64,000 nt of DNA from Alphaproteobacteria bacterium (GCA_016794145.1 JAEUKP010000010.1:1-64000), one strand, 5' to 3'; positions 44,188-53,865 are shown, numbered from the stretch's first letter. Made by a program: numbers and translations. The notes: a model not told the origin generated them from the letters alone.

Positions 44188-44544
44188 ATGTCACCTACAG
44201 CGAAAGCACTGTTCTTTATTTTTTTCTTTCTAGGCCTTTGTATGCTTGCCCATGATATCTATGTCTGGCAGAATTCAGGCGGACATCCCTTTCATTTCGC
44301 GGCCCTTGGTTGGATATTGAGATCCTATTATCCGCACGAGTTCCAGATGAGTGTTGATATATTGGGAGCGGATCTGTTCAATTTTATCCTAACCCCCCTT
44401 CTAAAACTGCCTGCATTTTTTATAACAATGGGCGGGGCTTTCTTTATCTTCGCTGCCGATCTAATCCGCAGGAAAATGAATACCCTCACTCCCGGTCGTG
44501 GAAAAGAGAGAGACCAGAAATTAAAATCAAGACGGTATCAATAG
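44188..44544 (+). CDS. Small membrane protein
   Basis: This 118-residue protein has two hydrophobic segments (about 6-27, KALFFIFFFLGLCMLAHD, and about 68-92, TPLLKLPAFFITMGGAFFIF) and a basic C-terminal tail. It lies 6 bases before rpoN and shares its strand. The family is not recognised. Confidence 0.65.
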   Translation: MSPTAKALFFIFFFLGLCMLAHDIYVWQNSGGHPFHFAALGWILRSYYPHEFQMSVDILGADLFNFILTPLLKLPAFFITMGGAFFIFAADLIRRKMNTLTPGRGKERDQKLKSRRYQ

Positions 44545-44550
44545 GTTCTC

Positions 44551-46020
44551 ATGTCCCAAAAATTAACCCAGACGCTCAATTTCAAACAACAACAAAATCT
44601 GGTGATGACCCCCCAGATGCAACAAGCTGTCAAATTGTTGCAGATGAACAATATTGAGTTACAGGCCTTCCTGGAAGAGGAAATGGTCCAAAACCCTTTG
44701 CTTGAGAAAGTTGATCCTGACCCGGAATCAGAAAGCCAAGAACCCTCTGATAATATATCTTCTAACGATATAAATGAATCAAAAGAAGAGAGTGAATCAC
44801 CGCCAGAAACAATTCATGAAGATGCCCATGAGGATTTTGATGCTGGCCACAAAATGGCCGATGTTGGGGGCGGTGGGAACAGCCAGTTCAATGATGATCT
44901 CCCAGATTTCGAAGATAGGCTTGTTCGTCAGAAAACATTGCGCGAACATTTAACAGAGCAGTTGCAGATTGATGCAGATACAATCCTTGAAAAATCAATC
45001 GGGGCGTTACTCATCGATCGTCTTGATGAATCAGGATATTTGCGCGATGACAGCATGACCCTTGCAACACAAATCGGGTGTTCTGAAACAACAATCAAAT
45101 CTGTCCTTACCCGTTTAAAGACATTTGATCCAACAGGTGTCTTTGCCCATGATCTGTCGGAATGTCTTTCTTTGCAACTCGAAGAACAGGGAGAATTGAA
45201 CACGGCTTTTGAAATCCTGCTTCAGAATCTAAATCTTCTTGCACAACATGATTATCGAAAGCTTTCAAAGATTTGCAATGTTGATGAAGATGAATTGAGC
45301 GAAATGACAAGCCTTCTTCGTACGCTTAATCCCCGACCATCCTCTTTATTTGATCATGTTGTTGTTCAAACAGCCATCCCCGACGTATTAATGAAATCAC
45401 TCCCCAAGAATATAGGAGGAGGATGGAGAGTCGAACTCAACAGTGAAACCTTGCCACGTGTCCTTGTAAATCAGCAATATTATACCGATGTTTCTGCACA
45501 GACAAAAGATAAGGAAGAACGCGAGTATCTTTCAACACAATTGAATAATGCCTCATGGCTTGTAAAAGCGCTGGAGCAGCGGGCTATGACCATTTTAAAA
45601 GTTGCAAGTGAAATTGTCGAACGCCAAGATGGGTTCTTTCTCTACGGAATTGAGTTCTTAAAACCTTTGACCTTACGTGAAATTGCAGAAGCAATTGATA
45701 TGCATGAAAGCACGGTGAGCCGGGTTACAACAGGAAAATTTATAGGGACACCAAGGGGTCTTTTCGAACTGAAATTCTTCTTTTCTTCGTCAATTGACGG
45801 TGCAGATGGAACAGCCATCTCATCCCAATCTGTAAAAGCACGAATAAAATCTTTGATTGATGCAGAAACGATAGATAACATTCTATCAGATGATGACCTG
45901 GTCAACAGCCTCAATCAAGAAGGCATGAATGTTGCCCGCCGGACTGTTGCAAAATACAGGGAAGCCTTAGGAATCCAATCATCCGTTCAACGTCGCCGGA
46001 TTAAAAAGAATCATCGATAA
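44551..46020 (+). CDS. rpoN: RNA polymerase sigma-54 factor
   Basis: RpoN directs transcription of nitrogen, surface-structure and stress genes through enhancer-binding activators. The 489-residue protein has the Q-rich activator domain (KLTQTLNFKQQQNLVMTPQM), an acidic stretch, the core-binding region, the helix-turn-helix (LREIAEAIDMHESTVSRVT) and the RpoN box ARRTVAKYREAL. In other species hpf and ptsN follow; here an uncharacterised gene does. Confidence 0.96.
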   Translation: MSQKLTQTLNFKQQQNLVMTPQMQQAVKLLQMNNIELQAFLEEEMVQNPLLEKVDPDPESESQEPSDNISSNDINESKEESESPPETIHEDAHEDFDAGHKMADVGGGGNSQFNDDLPDFEDRLVRQKTLREHLTEQLQIDADTILEKSIGALLIDRLDESGYLRDDSMTLATQIGCSETTIKSVLTRLKTFDPTGVFAHDLSECLSLQLEEQGELNTAFEILLQNLNLLAQHDYRKLSKICNVDEDELSEMTSLLRTLNPRPSSLFDHVVVQTAIPDVLMKSLPKNIGGGWRVELNSETLPRVLVNQQYYTDVSAQTKDKEEREYLSTQLNNASWLVKALEQRAMTILKVASEIVERQDGFFLYGIEFLKPLTLREIAEAIDMHESTVSRVTTGKFIGTPRGLFELKFFFSSSIDGADGTAISSQSVKARIKSLIDAETIDNILSDDDLVNSLNQEGMNVARRTVAKYREALGIQSSVQRRRIKKNHR

Positions 46021-46090
46021 ATTCCAGCATTTTCTATTCATCTTAATAACTTCTAAACTATTCCAGCGTTTTAATGTCAAGATGGATAGA

Positions 46091-46666
46091 ATGATTTCAG
46101 AATCTGAATTAGCACGGTTATATCTCTCTCTTGAGGGGGCTCAGTTGGTACGTGATCTTTTAAGAGACGAAGAAATCGGAATTGATGGATTCGATTTTGA
46201 TCTTTTAGCAAGTCTTCTATCGGAATCCACCCCGCAGAAATGTTTGTTAATTCTTGCTTGCTCTGCTGGGTCCATGTGCGATTATGTCGATGTTGACCCA
46301 GCGCTTAAACTTTCTTTTAAAATGTTGGCTGGCGATGTTTTAGACGATTATGCCCCTCTCTATTTAGACGCATTGAAGTCTGGAAATATGGCGAACTTTG
46401 AGGCCGAAATAATCTATATGCAAGAAGATCTTGAAAGTTTTTCTGAATTATTTGCGCTTGCTGGAGACTTATCAGATCCAGAGTCTCTTGAGTATCAGAT
46501 CTGCACGATTCTTTCTGACCAAGCGTGTGCCCAGGCCGAATATCTGGATACAGAAGATATAGAAATTGACTATACTCCCGATCATCAGAACGAGATAGAA
46601 AGACCGTCTTTGATTATCTTTTCGGATAACATCATCCCGTTTCCTGGCCTTCTCCGTAAACAGTAG
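46091..46666 (+). CDS. Uncharacterised acidic protein after rpoN
   Basis: This is a strongly acidic, helical, soluble protein of about 191 residues (LARLYLSLEGAQLVRDLLRD, DFDLLASLLSES, then EAEIIYMQEDLESFSELFAL) with a proline-ended tail. The start may be 46082 or 46091. It lies 61-70 bases after rpoN on the same strand. No family is recognised. Confidence 0.6.
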   Translation: MISESELARLYLSLEGAQLVRDLLRDEEIGIDGFDFDLLASLLSESTPQKCLLILACSAGSMCDYVDVDPALKLSFKMLAGDVLDDYAPLYLDALKSGNMANFEAEIIYMQEDLESFSELFALAGDLSDPESLEYQICTILSDQACAQAEYLDTEDIEIDYTPDHQNEIERPSLIIFSDNIIPFPGLLRKQ

Positions 46667-46696
46667 AATCAGATAGTCTTTCTGACGAACAAGAAA

Positions 46697-47062
46697 TCAG
46701 ACTGTTTCTCTATGAACCATTGGGCCGATTGGCCCCCCTCCCAGAAGGTGGAGGTGGAAATGAGGGACCTCTTGCCCGCCATGTACTCCCGTATTCGCAA
46801 TAGATCTAAACCCTTGATGAGAGAGCCCTTGATCACTTGCAATCTTTGCAACAGCTTTGAAAAACCCCTGGATCTCAGAGCTTGTTGCGCGCTGACCAAA
46901 ATCGGGTAAATCAATATAAGCCCCCTTAGGAATCACAAGAATATGAACAGGTGCTTTGGGCATAATATCATGAAAAGCAAGTGCAAATTCATCTTCATAA
47001 ACTTTACGGCAAGGAATTTCACCCCGTAAAATGCGTGCAAAAATATTCTGAGAATCATACAT
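46697..47062 (-). CDS. HIT-family (HinT-like) hydrolase
   Basis: This 121-residue nucleotide hydrolase of the histidine-triad family has the opening NIFARILRGEIPCRKVYED, the central DIMPKAPVHILVIPK, and the triad motif HFHLHLLGG preceded by NTGVHGGQEV. Likely substrates are purine nucleoside phosphoramidates. Two TA-rich bases separate it from YggT, and the two form an operon. Confidence 0.95.
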   Translation of the reverse strand: MYDSQNIFARILRGEIPCRKVYEDEFALAFHDIMPKAPVHILVIPKGAYIDLPDFGQRATSSEIQGFFKAVAKIASDQGLSHQGFRSIANTGVHGGQEVPHFHLHLLGGGPIGPMVHRETV

Positions 47063-47073
47063 ATTTTATCCCT

Positions 47074-47352
47074 CTAAACCAGGATCTTCCAAACCATTGA
47101 ATTCAAAATCTGCAATCCAATAATCACGACAACAGGGGTCAAATCAATACCACCAATAGGAGGGATATATCTTTGGACAGGTTTCATAACTGGATCTGTT
47201 GCCTTTTGAAGCAAAGCAATCAGATTTCTGGCTTGCGGGTTATTGACATCAATCACCTTAAACACAATCAACCAAGAAATTCCGATGTGTAAAATAATTA
47301 CAAATATATAAGTTTTAATCAAAAAAGATAGCAGCTCCGCAAGAAAAATCAT
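47074..47352 (-). CDS. YggT-family membrane protein
   Basis: This 92-residue protein has two membrane segments. The central PVMKPVQRYIPPIGGIDLTPVVVI is the hallmark of the YggT family, often linked to cell envelope and osmotic or division functions. It is immediately upstream of the HIT gene. A divergent promoter region (47353-47446) separates it from the next gene. Confidence 0.92.
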   Translation of the reverse strand: MIFLAELLSFLIKTYIFVIILHIGISWLIVFKVIDVNNPQARNLIALLQKATDPVMKPVQRYIPPIGGIDLTPVVVIIGLQILNSMVWKILV

Positions 47353-47446
47353 TCTGTTGTCTCCTAAAATCTTATCATAACCTGTCTTATTCGAACTGAC
47401 AATTTGTTAATCTTCTCCCTCTATACTCTAGCACTGAGGTTATAGC

Positions 47447-48133
47447 ATGAAAATTGTTTTTTTGAGTCTTGGGATTCTTGCCTTCTTTCTGACAGCAGGG
47501 TCGGAATCAGCGGTTTCTGAGGAATGGTGTAAACCCTCAAAGCCCCCTTCTATTTCAATTAGGACCTCAACGGATCAAATCAGTTATGATTTTTCGAAAT
47601 CAGAAAAACAATTAAACAACTTCCATATTACAACAAAGAACCCCTACGCCAATAACGTCATTACAGATGTCGGGGGGGTCATGAAAGGTGGAATTGAAGC
47701 TCAACAAAAAATGAGTTTTGGAACACTTAAAAATCAACACACAAATCAGATCTGTTTTTGGTATGATTCTATTGATGTTCTGATACATATCAAACCAACT
47801 ATTTTTATCGCCAGTGAATTTCCGCCCGCGACATGCATGCACAACGCTATCATGGAACACGAACAGAAACATATTCAGGTCGATCGCGAAATCGTGAATA
47901 AATACGCAGCGTTAATTGGGAACGCCTTCAAAGAAGATTTAACAAAATATTCTGTCTTTGGTCCCTTTCCACTTTCAAATGAACAAGTGATGATAGATCA
48001 GATTAAAAGTAGAATGCAAAATATCCTGAAATACTATACCAATCAAATGTCGATCGAAAGACAGTCACGACAACAAGAAATTGATACTCTTTCAGAATAT
48101 CAACGCGTGAACAAATCCTGCCCTGCCAGATAA
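47447..48133 (+). CDS. Secreted putative zinc protease (DUF922-like)
   Basis: This 228-residue protein has a signal peptide (residues 1-22) and then beta-rich segments (ISIRTSTDQISYDFSKSEKQ). A zinc-binding type motif HEQKH lies in IMEHEQKHIQVDREIVNKY near residue 140. HExxH within such a secreted protein fits the DUF922 group of putative predicted proteases. Cysteines at the start, middle and end could make disulfides. It is convergent with pyrC. Confidence 0.65.
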   Translation: MKIVFLSLGILAFFLTAGSESAVSEEWCKPSKPPSISIRTSTDQISYDFSKSEKQLNNFHITTKNPYANNVITDVGGVMKGGIEAQQKMSFGTLKNQHTNQICFWYDSIDVLIHIKPTIFIASEFPPATCMHNAIMEHEQKHIQVDREIVNKYAALIGNAFKEDLTKYSVFGPFPLSNEQVMIDQIKSRMQNILKYYTNQMSIERQSRQQEIDTLSEYQRVNKSCPAR

Positions 48134-48145
48134 GCAGATAGGTTC

Positions 48146-49282
48146 TTACGCTGTTCTATCGGTAATAGACCATTCGATTGTTGCCACATCAGCGTCAACA
48201 AGCCCCAAAGGCAAAGGCTTGATGATTCCTTGTTCGGTCAAGGTCCCAGAAACAGTGGACGGAATCTGTTTCAGGGCAAACGTTTCCTTTGGAATCGGTA
48301 GGTCATAAAACTCGGCTCCTAAATAACAAAGGAATTTTTTAAATCTCTGTTGATGTTCAGGATCATCAAGTCTACATCCGGCTTGTTCAAATGCCATCGC
48401 ATATAATTGAGGTGCGATTCCGCCCGTATAACATCCCGCAGCGCAGCCACATTCCGTTACTTTCTTACTATGTGGCGCACTATCAGTTCCCGCAAAAAAT
48501 TGTGTATTGTTCGCAGATGTAACCGCAGATTGGAGCGCCGAACGGTCCTCGTCAAATTTAAGAAGGGGCAAACAATAAAGATGGTATTTCAATCCCTGAA
48601 GCAAGTCACCAACAGTATAAATAAGATGTTGAGGGGTCACGGTCGCCCCAACATTTTCGCCAGATTGGCGAACAAAGTTGACGCCCTCTTTTGTTGTCAG
48701 GTGTTCTGCCACACATTTTAATCGAGGGAACAAATCCCGGAGCCTTGGGGCGTGCTCTGTATAAAACACCTTTTCGGCACTGTGATGCGCATCAAAATAA
48801 TGAACACCTTTTAAACCATGCTCTTCCCCATGCATACAAAGAACAATATTGTGATCCTGCATTGCGCTGAAAACACCATTTTTCAGGAACTCTGCAAACG
48901 GATAACCTGAATCTGCTCCTGTTGTCCCATGGGGGGGGTAATATTTGACGGCTTTTAATAAACCTGATCGAGCCCCATCTTCAATCATTTTAGGAGTTGT
49001 ATGTCTTGTCAGATAAAGAGGGACAATGATCTGGTCAAAAATCCGACCACCTGATGTCTGGATCATCGAAAGATATTTTTCAATACTCCAGACATCAGGA
49101 AATGTGTCGTCTGATTCCAGAACCTTTGCAACCGGCGGCTTCGTATTTGGCATCGCCAGAATTCCGGCACACCCCATACGCGCGTGGTCAGCCAATATAT
49201 ATTTTAAAAGACCATCCTGCCGAAAATGCGCATGCAAATCATACCATTTTGGAAGCGTAAATTCTGTAATCTTTGGGATCAT
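48146..49282 (-). CDS. pyrC: Dihydroorotase (class II)
   Basis: PyrC cyclises carbamoyl aspartate to dihydroorotate in pyrimidine synthesis. The 378-residue protein has the metal motif WYDLHAHFRQDG, MPNTKPP, the carboxylated-lysine segment KAVKYYPPHG, CMHGEEHG and the late FAGTDSAPHSKKVTECGCAAG. It is somewhat longer than the E. coli enzyme. AGAGAGGTTTT precedes the ATG. It follows the infC terminator. Confidence 0.95.
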   Translation of the reverse strand: MIPKITEFTLPKWYDLHAHFRQDGLLKYILADHARMGCAGILAMPNTKPPVAKVLESDDTFPDVWSIEKYLSMIQTSGGRIFDQIIVPLYLTRHTTPKMIEDGARSGLLKAVKYYPPHGTTGADSGYPFAEFLKNGVFSAMQDHNIVLCMHGEEHGLKGVHYFDAHHSAEKVFYTEHAPRLRDLFPRLKCVAEHLTTKEGVNFVRQSGENVGATVTPQHLIYTVGDLLQGLKYHLYCLPLLKFDEDRSALQSAVTSANNTQFFAGTDSAPHSKKVTECGCAAGCYTGGIAPQLYAMAFEQAGCRLDDPEHQQRFKKFLCYLGAEFYDLPIPKETFALKQIPSTVSGTLTEQGIIKPLPLGLVDADVATIEWSITDRTA

Positions 49283-49394
49283 AAAACCTCTCTATAACTT
49301 CAGCATAAGAGGATGCATCATTCTCAATTGCTTCCTGACCTTCGTGGTACAAAAAATCTTTTCGAAGATGTCCGATTTTATTTCAAAGTAGTAT

Positions 49395-49423
49395 AAAAGC
49401 CCCGCTACAGCTGCGGGGCTTTT
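49395..49423 (-). terminator. Intrinsic terminator after infC
   Basis: AAAAGCCCCGC (49395-49405) pairs with GCGGGGCTTTT (49413-49423) in a perfect 11-base stem. On the minus strand it directly follows the infC stop and ends in a TTTT tract. It ends the thrS-infC unit before rpmI-rplT would normally follow. Confidence 0.9.
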
Positions 49424-49426
49424 GGA

Positions 49427-50080
49427 TTATTTCAGACCGAGCATCGGGTCAGCCTGTTTTTCGACAGGCTTGTCTGCTCCTTTATCAACTACTTTTGCAG
49501 GGCCAAGAACCATCATAACCTGGCGACCTTCCATTTTGGGTTCGAATTCGACCTTGGCCGTAGCCCCTAGATCCTCAATCATTTTTTTAAGCAATCCAAA
49601 ACCAATCTCGGTATGGGCCATTTCACGCCCACGGAAACGGAGAACAACTTTAACCTTATCCCCCTCTTCCAAAAACCGTTTGGCCGCACGAAGCTTGACC
49701 TGATAGTCATTGTCCCCGATCATCGGACGAATCTGGATTTCCTTGACTTCAACGATTTTCTGTTTTTTCCGAGCCTCAGAAGCTTTCTTTTGTTGCTCGT
49801 ATTTGTATTTACCGTAGTCAAGAATTTTACAGACCGGCGGGTCAGCATTCGGTGAAATTTCAACCAGATCAAGACCGGCTTCACCGGCCTGACGGAGAGC
49901 TTCACGTGTCGTGACAATACCAACCATTTCGCCCTCTGCATCAAGCAGACGGACGCGTTCAATTCTAATTTGTTCATTCACACGTGGGCCGTTCTCGGTT
50001 TCACGTTGATCTCTTGGGTCTCTCGACTCTCTGCGAACAGGACCACTAGAGGAAGGGGGAGGGCTAGGCTTACGGATAAT
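49427..50080 (-). CDS. infC: Translation initiation factor IF-3, with AUU/AUC start
   Basis: IF-3 monitors start-codon choice on the 30S subunit. The conserved part runs from [21 protein letters not shown] through [20 protein letters not shown] to [11 protein letters not shown]. An in-frame GTG at 49981 would cut off the usual leader just before NEQIR. The frame stays open upstream to an ATT at 50080 and ATC at 50077, with AGGAG placed 3 or 6 bases before them. AUU starts are known for infC as autoregulation. This adds 32-33 residues and gives about 217. Both starts are possible; AUC has better spacing. Confidence 0.9.
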   Translation of the reverse strand: MIRKPSPPPSSSGPVRRESRDPRDQRETENGPRVNEQIRIERVRLLDAEGEMVGIVTTREALRQAGEAGLDLVEISPNADPPVCKILDYGKYKYEQQKKASEARKKQKIVEVKEIQIRPMIGDNDYQVKLRAAKRFLEEGDKVKVVLRFRGREMAHTEIGFGLLKKMIEDLGATAKVEFEPKMEGRQVMMVLGPAKVVDKGADKPVEKQADPMLGLK

Positions 50081-50120
50081 AGGCTCCTATTGTTGGTTAG
50101 AAAATAAATATATGATCGTA

Positions 50121-52109
50121 TTAATAAGGCGGTTTGGCTTCATTTGCAAGAGCTTCAACAGCCTCTATCAATTTTACAATATTCTGGGCATCAGACCCAA
50201 GTCTTCTTATGGCAATTGTCTGATCTGCTTCTTCACGAGCCCCGACGACAAAGAGCGCAGGCACTTTTTGCAACGAATGTTCCCGGACTTTCAGATTGAT
50301 TTTTTCGTTGCGCAGATCCAGCTCGGCGCGAATGCCTTGCTTTTTAAGTTCTCCATAGACTTTACGTGCGTAGTCATCTGCATCACCGGTAATTGACGCA
50401 ACAACGCATTGCACCGGCATCAACCACATGGGCAATTTGCCCGCATAGTTTTCCAGCATAATGCCGATAAAGCGTTCAATTGCCCCCAGAACTGCACGGT
50501 GTAGCATCACAGGCCGATGGCGCTGTCCATCTTCGCCGATGTAATTGGCATCTAACCGTTCCGGCAGGTTAAAATCCAACTGGATCGTGCCACATCCCCA
50601 TTCACGCCCAATGGCATCCCGGATGATAAACGCCAGTTTCGGGCCATAAAACGCCCCATCCCCTTCGGCGATTGTGTAGGGCATCCCGAGTTTTTCTAAA
50701 GCCTGTTTCAACCCACCTTCGGCCTTGTCCCATAATTCGTCGGAGCCAATCCGTTTTTCGGGGCGCGTTTCGAGGCGTACTGTAAAGTTATCCATCCCCA
50801 GATCTTTGTATACCGCACGAGTCAGTTCACAGAATTTAATGCATTCTTCCTGAATTTGGTCTTCACGGCAAAAAATATGGGCATCATCCTGTGTAAACTG
50901 GCGCACACGCATAATACCGTGCAAAGCTCCGTGTGCCTCGTTCCGGTGACAACATCCGAATTCGGCCAACCGCAATGGCAAATCACGATAGGATTTTAAG
51001 CCTTGTTTAAAAATTTGCACATGCGCAGGGCAGTTCATCGGCTTCAACGCCATAAAGGATTTGGGGTCCTCTTTAAAGACTTTGCCACCCTCTTCCGTAT
51101 TCGGCACAACATCGGGCACAACAAACATATTTTCGCGATATTTACCCCAATGTCCGGAGGCTTCCCAGAAACGCGAGTCCATCAATTGTGGGGTTTTAAC
51201 CTCTTTATAACCATCATTCTGCAAACGACGGCGCATATAAGATTCCAACGCGACCCAGATCGTCCAGCCTTTCGGATGCCAGAACACCGATCCATGCGCT
51301 TCTTCCTGCAAATGGAACAAATCCATCTCTTTGCCGATTTTGCGGTGATCGCGTTTTTCGGCTTCTTCCAATTGGTGCAGATGGGCTTTGAGTTCGTCAT
51401 CCGTGCGCCATGCGGTCGCATAAATCCGGGTTAACATTTGTTTGTTGCTATCACCGCGCCAGTACGCTCCCGCCACTTTCATCAATTTAAAGGCCGTGCC
51501 GATCTGGCGGGTATTCGCCATGTGGGGCCCACGGCAGAGATCAAGCCAGTCGCCTTGGCGATAGATTTTAATATCTTCGGTGCCCGGCAAATCCTGGATC
51601 AGCTCGACTTTGAAATGTTCGCCTTTGTCCTTGAAATAGGCGATCGCTTTTTCCCGGCTCCAGACTTCGCGGACGAAATCGCTCCCACGTTCGACAATCC
51701 GGCGCATTTCGGCTTCGATGGCGTCAAAATCTTCGGTGGTAAAAGGTTGGTTGCGGAAAAAATCGTAATAAAAGCCGTTTTCCACCGTTGGGCCAATCGT
51801 GACCTGTGTGCCGGGAAAGAGTTTTTGCACGGCCTCCGCCATAATATGGGCGGCGTCATGGCGGATCAGTTCCAGACCTTCGGGATCTTCGCGTTTGACA
51901 ATCGCCACTGTGGCTGAGTGATGAATTGGCAAGGACAGGTCAGACAGCACCCCGTCAATTTTGACGGCAATGGCGGCCTTGGCCAAAGATTTGGCAATCG
52001 AATCGGCTATTTCGGCCCCTGTGACGCCAGTGGTATAGTCACGGGTTTTCCCATCGGGAAACGTGATGACAATACGATCGGCAACCGGAGCACAAGCAGA
52101 TTCGGACAT
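50121..52109 (-). CDS. thrS: Threonyl-tRNA synthetase
   Basis: ThrRS charges tRNA-Thr and autoregulates in some bacteria. The 662-residue protein has the TGS domain ([21 protein letters not shown]), the editing domain with [11 protein letters not shown], and the class II core: motif 2 ([19 protein letters not shown]), motif 3 ([18 protein letters not shown]) and the anticodon-binding C-terminus. Composition is GC-rich over most of the gene but AT-richer in its last 180 bases. It lies 40 bases before infC. Confidence 0.97.
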   Translation of the reverse strand: MSESACAPVADRIVITFPDGKTRDYTTGVTGAEIADSIAKSLAKAAIAVKIDGVLSDLSLPIHHSATVAIVKREDPEGLELIRHDAAHIMAEAVQKLFPGTQVTIGPTVENGFYYDFFRNQPFTTEDFDAIEAEMRRIVERGSDFVREVWSREKAIAYFKDKGEHFKVELIQDLPGTEDIKIYRQGDWLDLCRGPHMANTRQIGTAFKLMKVAGAYWRGDSNKQMLTRIYATAWRTDDELKAHLHQLEEAEKRDHRKIGKEMDLFHLQEEAHGSVFWHPKGWTIWVALESYMRRRLQNDGYKEVKTPQLMDSRFWEASGHWGKYRENMFVVPDVVPNTEEGGKVFKEDPKSFMALKPMNCPAHVQIFKQGLKSYRDLPLRLAEFGCCHRNEAHGALHGIMRVRQFTQDDAHIFCREDQIQEECIKFCELTRAVYKDLGMDNFTVRLETRPEKRIGSDELWDKAEGGLKQALEKLGMPYTIAEGDGAFYGPKLAFIIRDAIGREWGCGTIQLDFNLPERLDANYIGEDGQRHRPVMLHRAVLGAIERFIGIMLENYAGKLPMWLMPVQCVVASITGDADDYARKVYGELKKQGIRAELDLRNEKINLKVREHSLQKVPALFVVGAREEADQTIAIRRLGSDAQNIVKLIEAVEALANEAKPPY

Positions 52110-52326
52110 AATACAAACCTTTCAAAAGGGTGTTAAGGTTTTAAGGAAACCCTAAAAAGGCCGAATTTTCAAGGGGAAAATGTGGTCAGGAGGAAACAAC
52201 AGATCATCCCCGTGTCCTGAGCGCGGTTAGGGGTATTGTTTCACCACAGAGACCGCAGAGAACACAGAGGGGTTTTTTCGTGATCGTTGCAGAGTCTTCG
52301 TGATTTTTACGGGACCTATTTTTTTA

Positions 52327-52410
52327 CCACGAAGCGCACAAAGATCTCGAAGTTCACGAAGTTTTTTGTGCTTGAGAAATTCTTTCGTGACTTTCGTGGT
52401 CTTCGTGGTT
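52327..52410. repeat. ACCACGAAG/CTTCGTGGT inverted repeat
   Basis: ACCACGAAG (52327-52335) and CTTCGTGGT (52402-52410) bracket further CACGAAG and TTCGTG motifs in both orientations. A related element lies at 59167-59260, and single ends at 31635 and 52246. These are widespread short palindromic repeats in bacterial genomes; spacing is irregular, so it is not a CRISPR array. It occupies part of the 390-base thrS-recR gap. Confidence 0.65.
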
Positions 52411-52430
52411 CAATTTTACTTTTTTCTGGA

Positions 52431-52490
52431 TCCCCCGATCACGTCGGGGGATGACGGGGCGAGGGCAACGCAGGCTTAAGGCTGTAGGTC
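52431..52490. repeat. REP-like hairpin plus shared repeat core
   Basis: ATCCCCCGA (52431-52439) and TCGGGGGAT (52444-52452) form a 9-base hairpin. It is followed by GCAACGCAGGCTTAAGGCTG at 52465, a minus-strand copy of the core found at 31721-31750 and, diverged, at 55206-55236. The rest of 52110-52499 holds no ORF; its left part has a CACAGAGACCGCAGAGAAC-type repeat. Confidence 0.6.
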
Positions 52491-52499
52491 TTTCAATTG

Positions 52500-53102
52500 T
52501 TATCCCCGGGCGCGGAACGCGGTCAGGATCGTGCCGTCATCCAGATAATCCAGCTCGCCGCCGACCGGCATGCCATGGGCCAAACGGCTGGTCTTGACCG
52601 GTGTTTCGGATAGCATGTCCATCACCACATGGGCAGTGGCTTGGCCGTCGACGGTTGCGGGAAGGGCCAAAATAATTTCACGAGGACTATTTTTCTCGAT
52701 GCGTGATTTCAAAAGGTCGAGAGACAAATCCGCAATTGAGATCCCATCTAATGCCGATAAAATGCCACCAAGAACATGGTATACACCACGATACCCACCT
52801 GTCCGTTCAATCGCCCATAAATCAGAGACCCCAGATATTACACAAATCAACCCGTGATCCCGATGATGATCCTGACAAATACGGCAAGGCGATAAGTCAT
52901 CCAGATTACCACAATTCGGGCAGGTTTGAATTTTATCTGCTGCTTCGTTCAACGCAGCAGCAAGAGGACGAAGAGTGTCTTCCTTGCGCATGACAAGATG
53001 GAGTGCCGCCCGTCTTGCCGAGCGGGGACCAAGACCCGGCAACCCCGCCAATTGCTTGATTAAGTGCCCTAAAGCCCCGTCTTTTGATGTATCTTTATTC
53101 AT
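52500..53102 (-). CDS. recR: Recombination protein RecR
   Basis: RecR works with RecO and RecF to load RecA at gaps. The 200-residue protein has the helix-hairpin-helix (LAGLPGLGPRSARRAALHL), the zinc finger with CPNCGNLDDLSPCRICQD, and the Toprim segment (LICVISGVSDLWAIERTGGYRGVYHVLGG in two parts). The usual dnaX-ybaB-recR order is absent. The last 175 bases are GC-rich like the thrS region, the rest is AT-richer. Confidence 0.95.
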   Translation of the reverse strand: MNKDTSKDGALGHLIKQLAGLPGLGPRSARRAALHLVMRKEDTLRPLAAALNEAADKIQTCPNCGNLDDLSPCRICQDHHRDHGLICVISGVSDLWAIERTGGYRGVYHVLGGILSALDGISIADLSLDLLKSRIEKNSPREIILALPATVDGQATAHVVMDMLSETPVKTSRLAHGMPVGGELDYLDDGTILTAFRARG

Positions 53103-53114
53103 CTGATACAGATC

Positions 53115-53846
53115 TCATTTTTTTGTTATCGCGATTAAATTGCCCAAATCCACCAAATCGACCAGATCAGCCAGATCAGCCAGATCAGAATGTATCACAT
53201 CAGGCAACACACCCTTTGCCAAGGCCTGGGTGACTGTTCGTCGGACCATATCCACAGGACCTGCAACATAAACCCGGGCCTTCATCAGGTCAGGGTGTTG
53301 GAGTGCAATATCCCCCACAACACCATGGGCTATGTCATCAACCCATTCGTCGGAAAGACAAGGAATATAGGAAAAGTGATTGTGCATAACCATCATTTCT
53401 TTCAAGCGCGTATCATAATACAAATCCGCCAAATGACGCCCCCCATAAAATAAAAAAACAGAACGGGATAGATTGCTCTCAAAACTCGCTGCTGCAATAG
53501 ACAACATTGGTGCCAAACCCGTTCCCCCCGCAACAAGAATGAGAGGGCGCACACAATCAGGAATAGATGTATAATGGCCTCCAAAACCGTGAAATATGAC
53601 TTTATCACCTATTCCGAGAGATGTTGTGGCGACGGTACTACCACCTGCATGCCCCCCATTCTTAATGTGGAACTCTAAATAAGTATCGTTAGGTGAATTT
53701 GCAATAGAATATGGACGCGCAGGGTGATCACCAAATTGCAACAAAGCATAGTGGCCCGGGAAATGTCGTGGCAAAGTGGATATGACCCCTAAACGGATGA
53801 TCCGTACCAAACCATGGTCTTCAAAGGAAAGAACAGTTAACTCCAT
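53115..53846 (-). CDS. FAD-binding NAD(P)H oxidoreductase (Fre-like)
   Basis: This 243-residue protein has ferredoxin reductase folds: the FAD-binding motif RPYSIANSP (about 53-61), then GHAGGSTVATTSLGIGDKV and the NAD-binding LILVAGGTGLAPMLS and YVAGPVDMV segments. It resembles flavin reductases acting with multicomponent oxygenases. The C-terminus contains tandem DLADLADLVDLVDL from a 9-base DNA repeat. It lies 12 bases before recR. Confidence 0.78.
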   Translation of the reverse strand: MELTVLSFEDHGLVRIIRLGVISTLPRHFPGHYALLQFGDHPARPYSIANSPNDTYLEFHIKNGGHAGGSTVATTSLGIGDKVIFHGFGGHYTSIPDCVRPLILVAGGTGLAPMLSIAAASFESNLSRSVFLFYGGRHLADLYYDTRLKEMMVMHNHFSYIPCLSDEWVDDIAHGVVGDIALQHPDLMKARVYVAGPVDMVRRTVTQALAKGVLPDVIHSDLADLADLVDLVDLGNLIAITKK

Positions 53847-53865
53847 CCAAACGATTTAGGGCATT

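Noticed and set aside
51003-51917. Plus-strand ORFs opposite thrS
   Set aside because: Shadows of the GC-rich thrS frame with no recognisable protein features.
52244-52410. CRISPR-like cluster of CACGAAG/CTTCGTG motifs
   Set aside because: Units are short, occur in both orientations and have irregular spacing, and no cas genes lie nearby. They are palindromic intergenic repeats.
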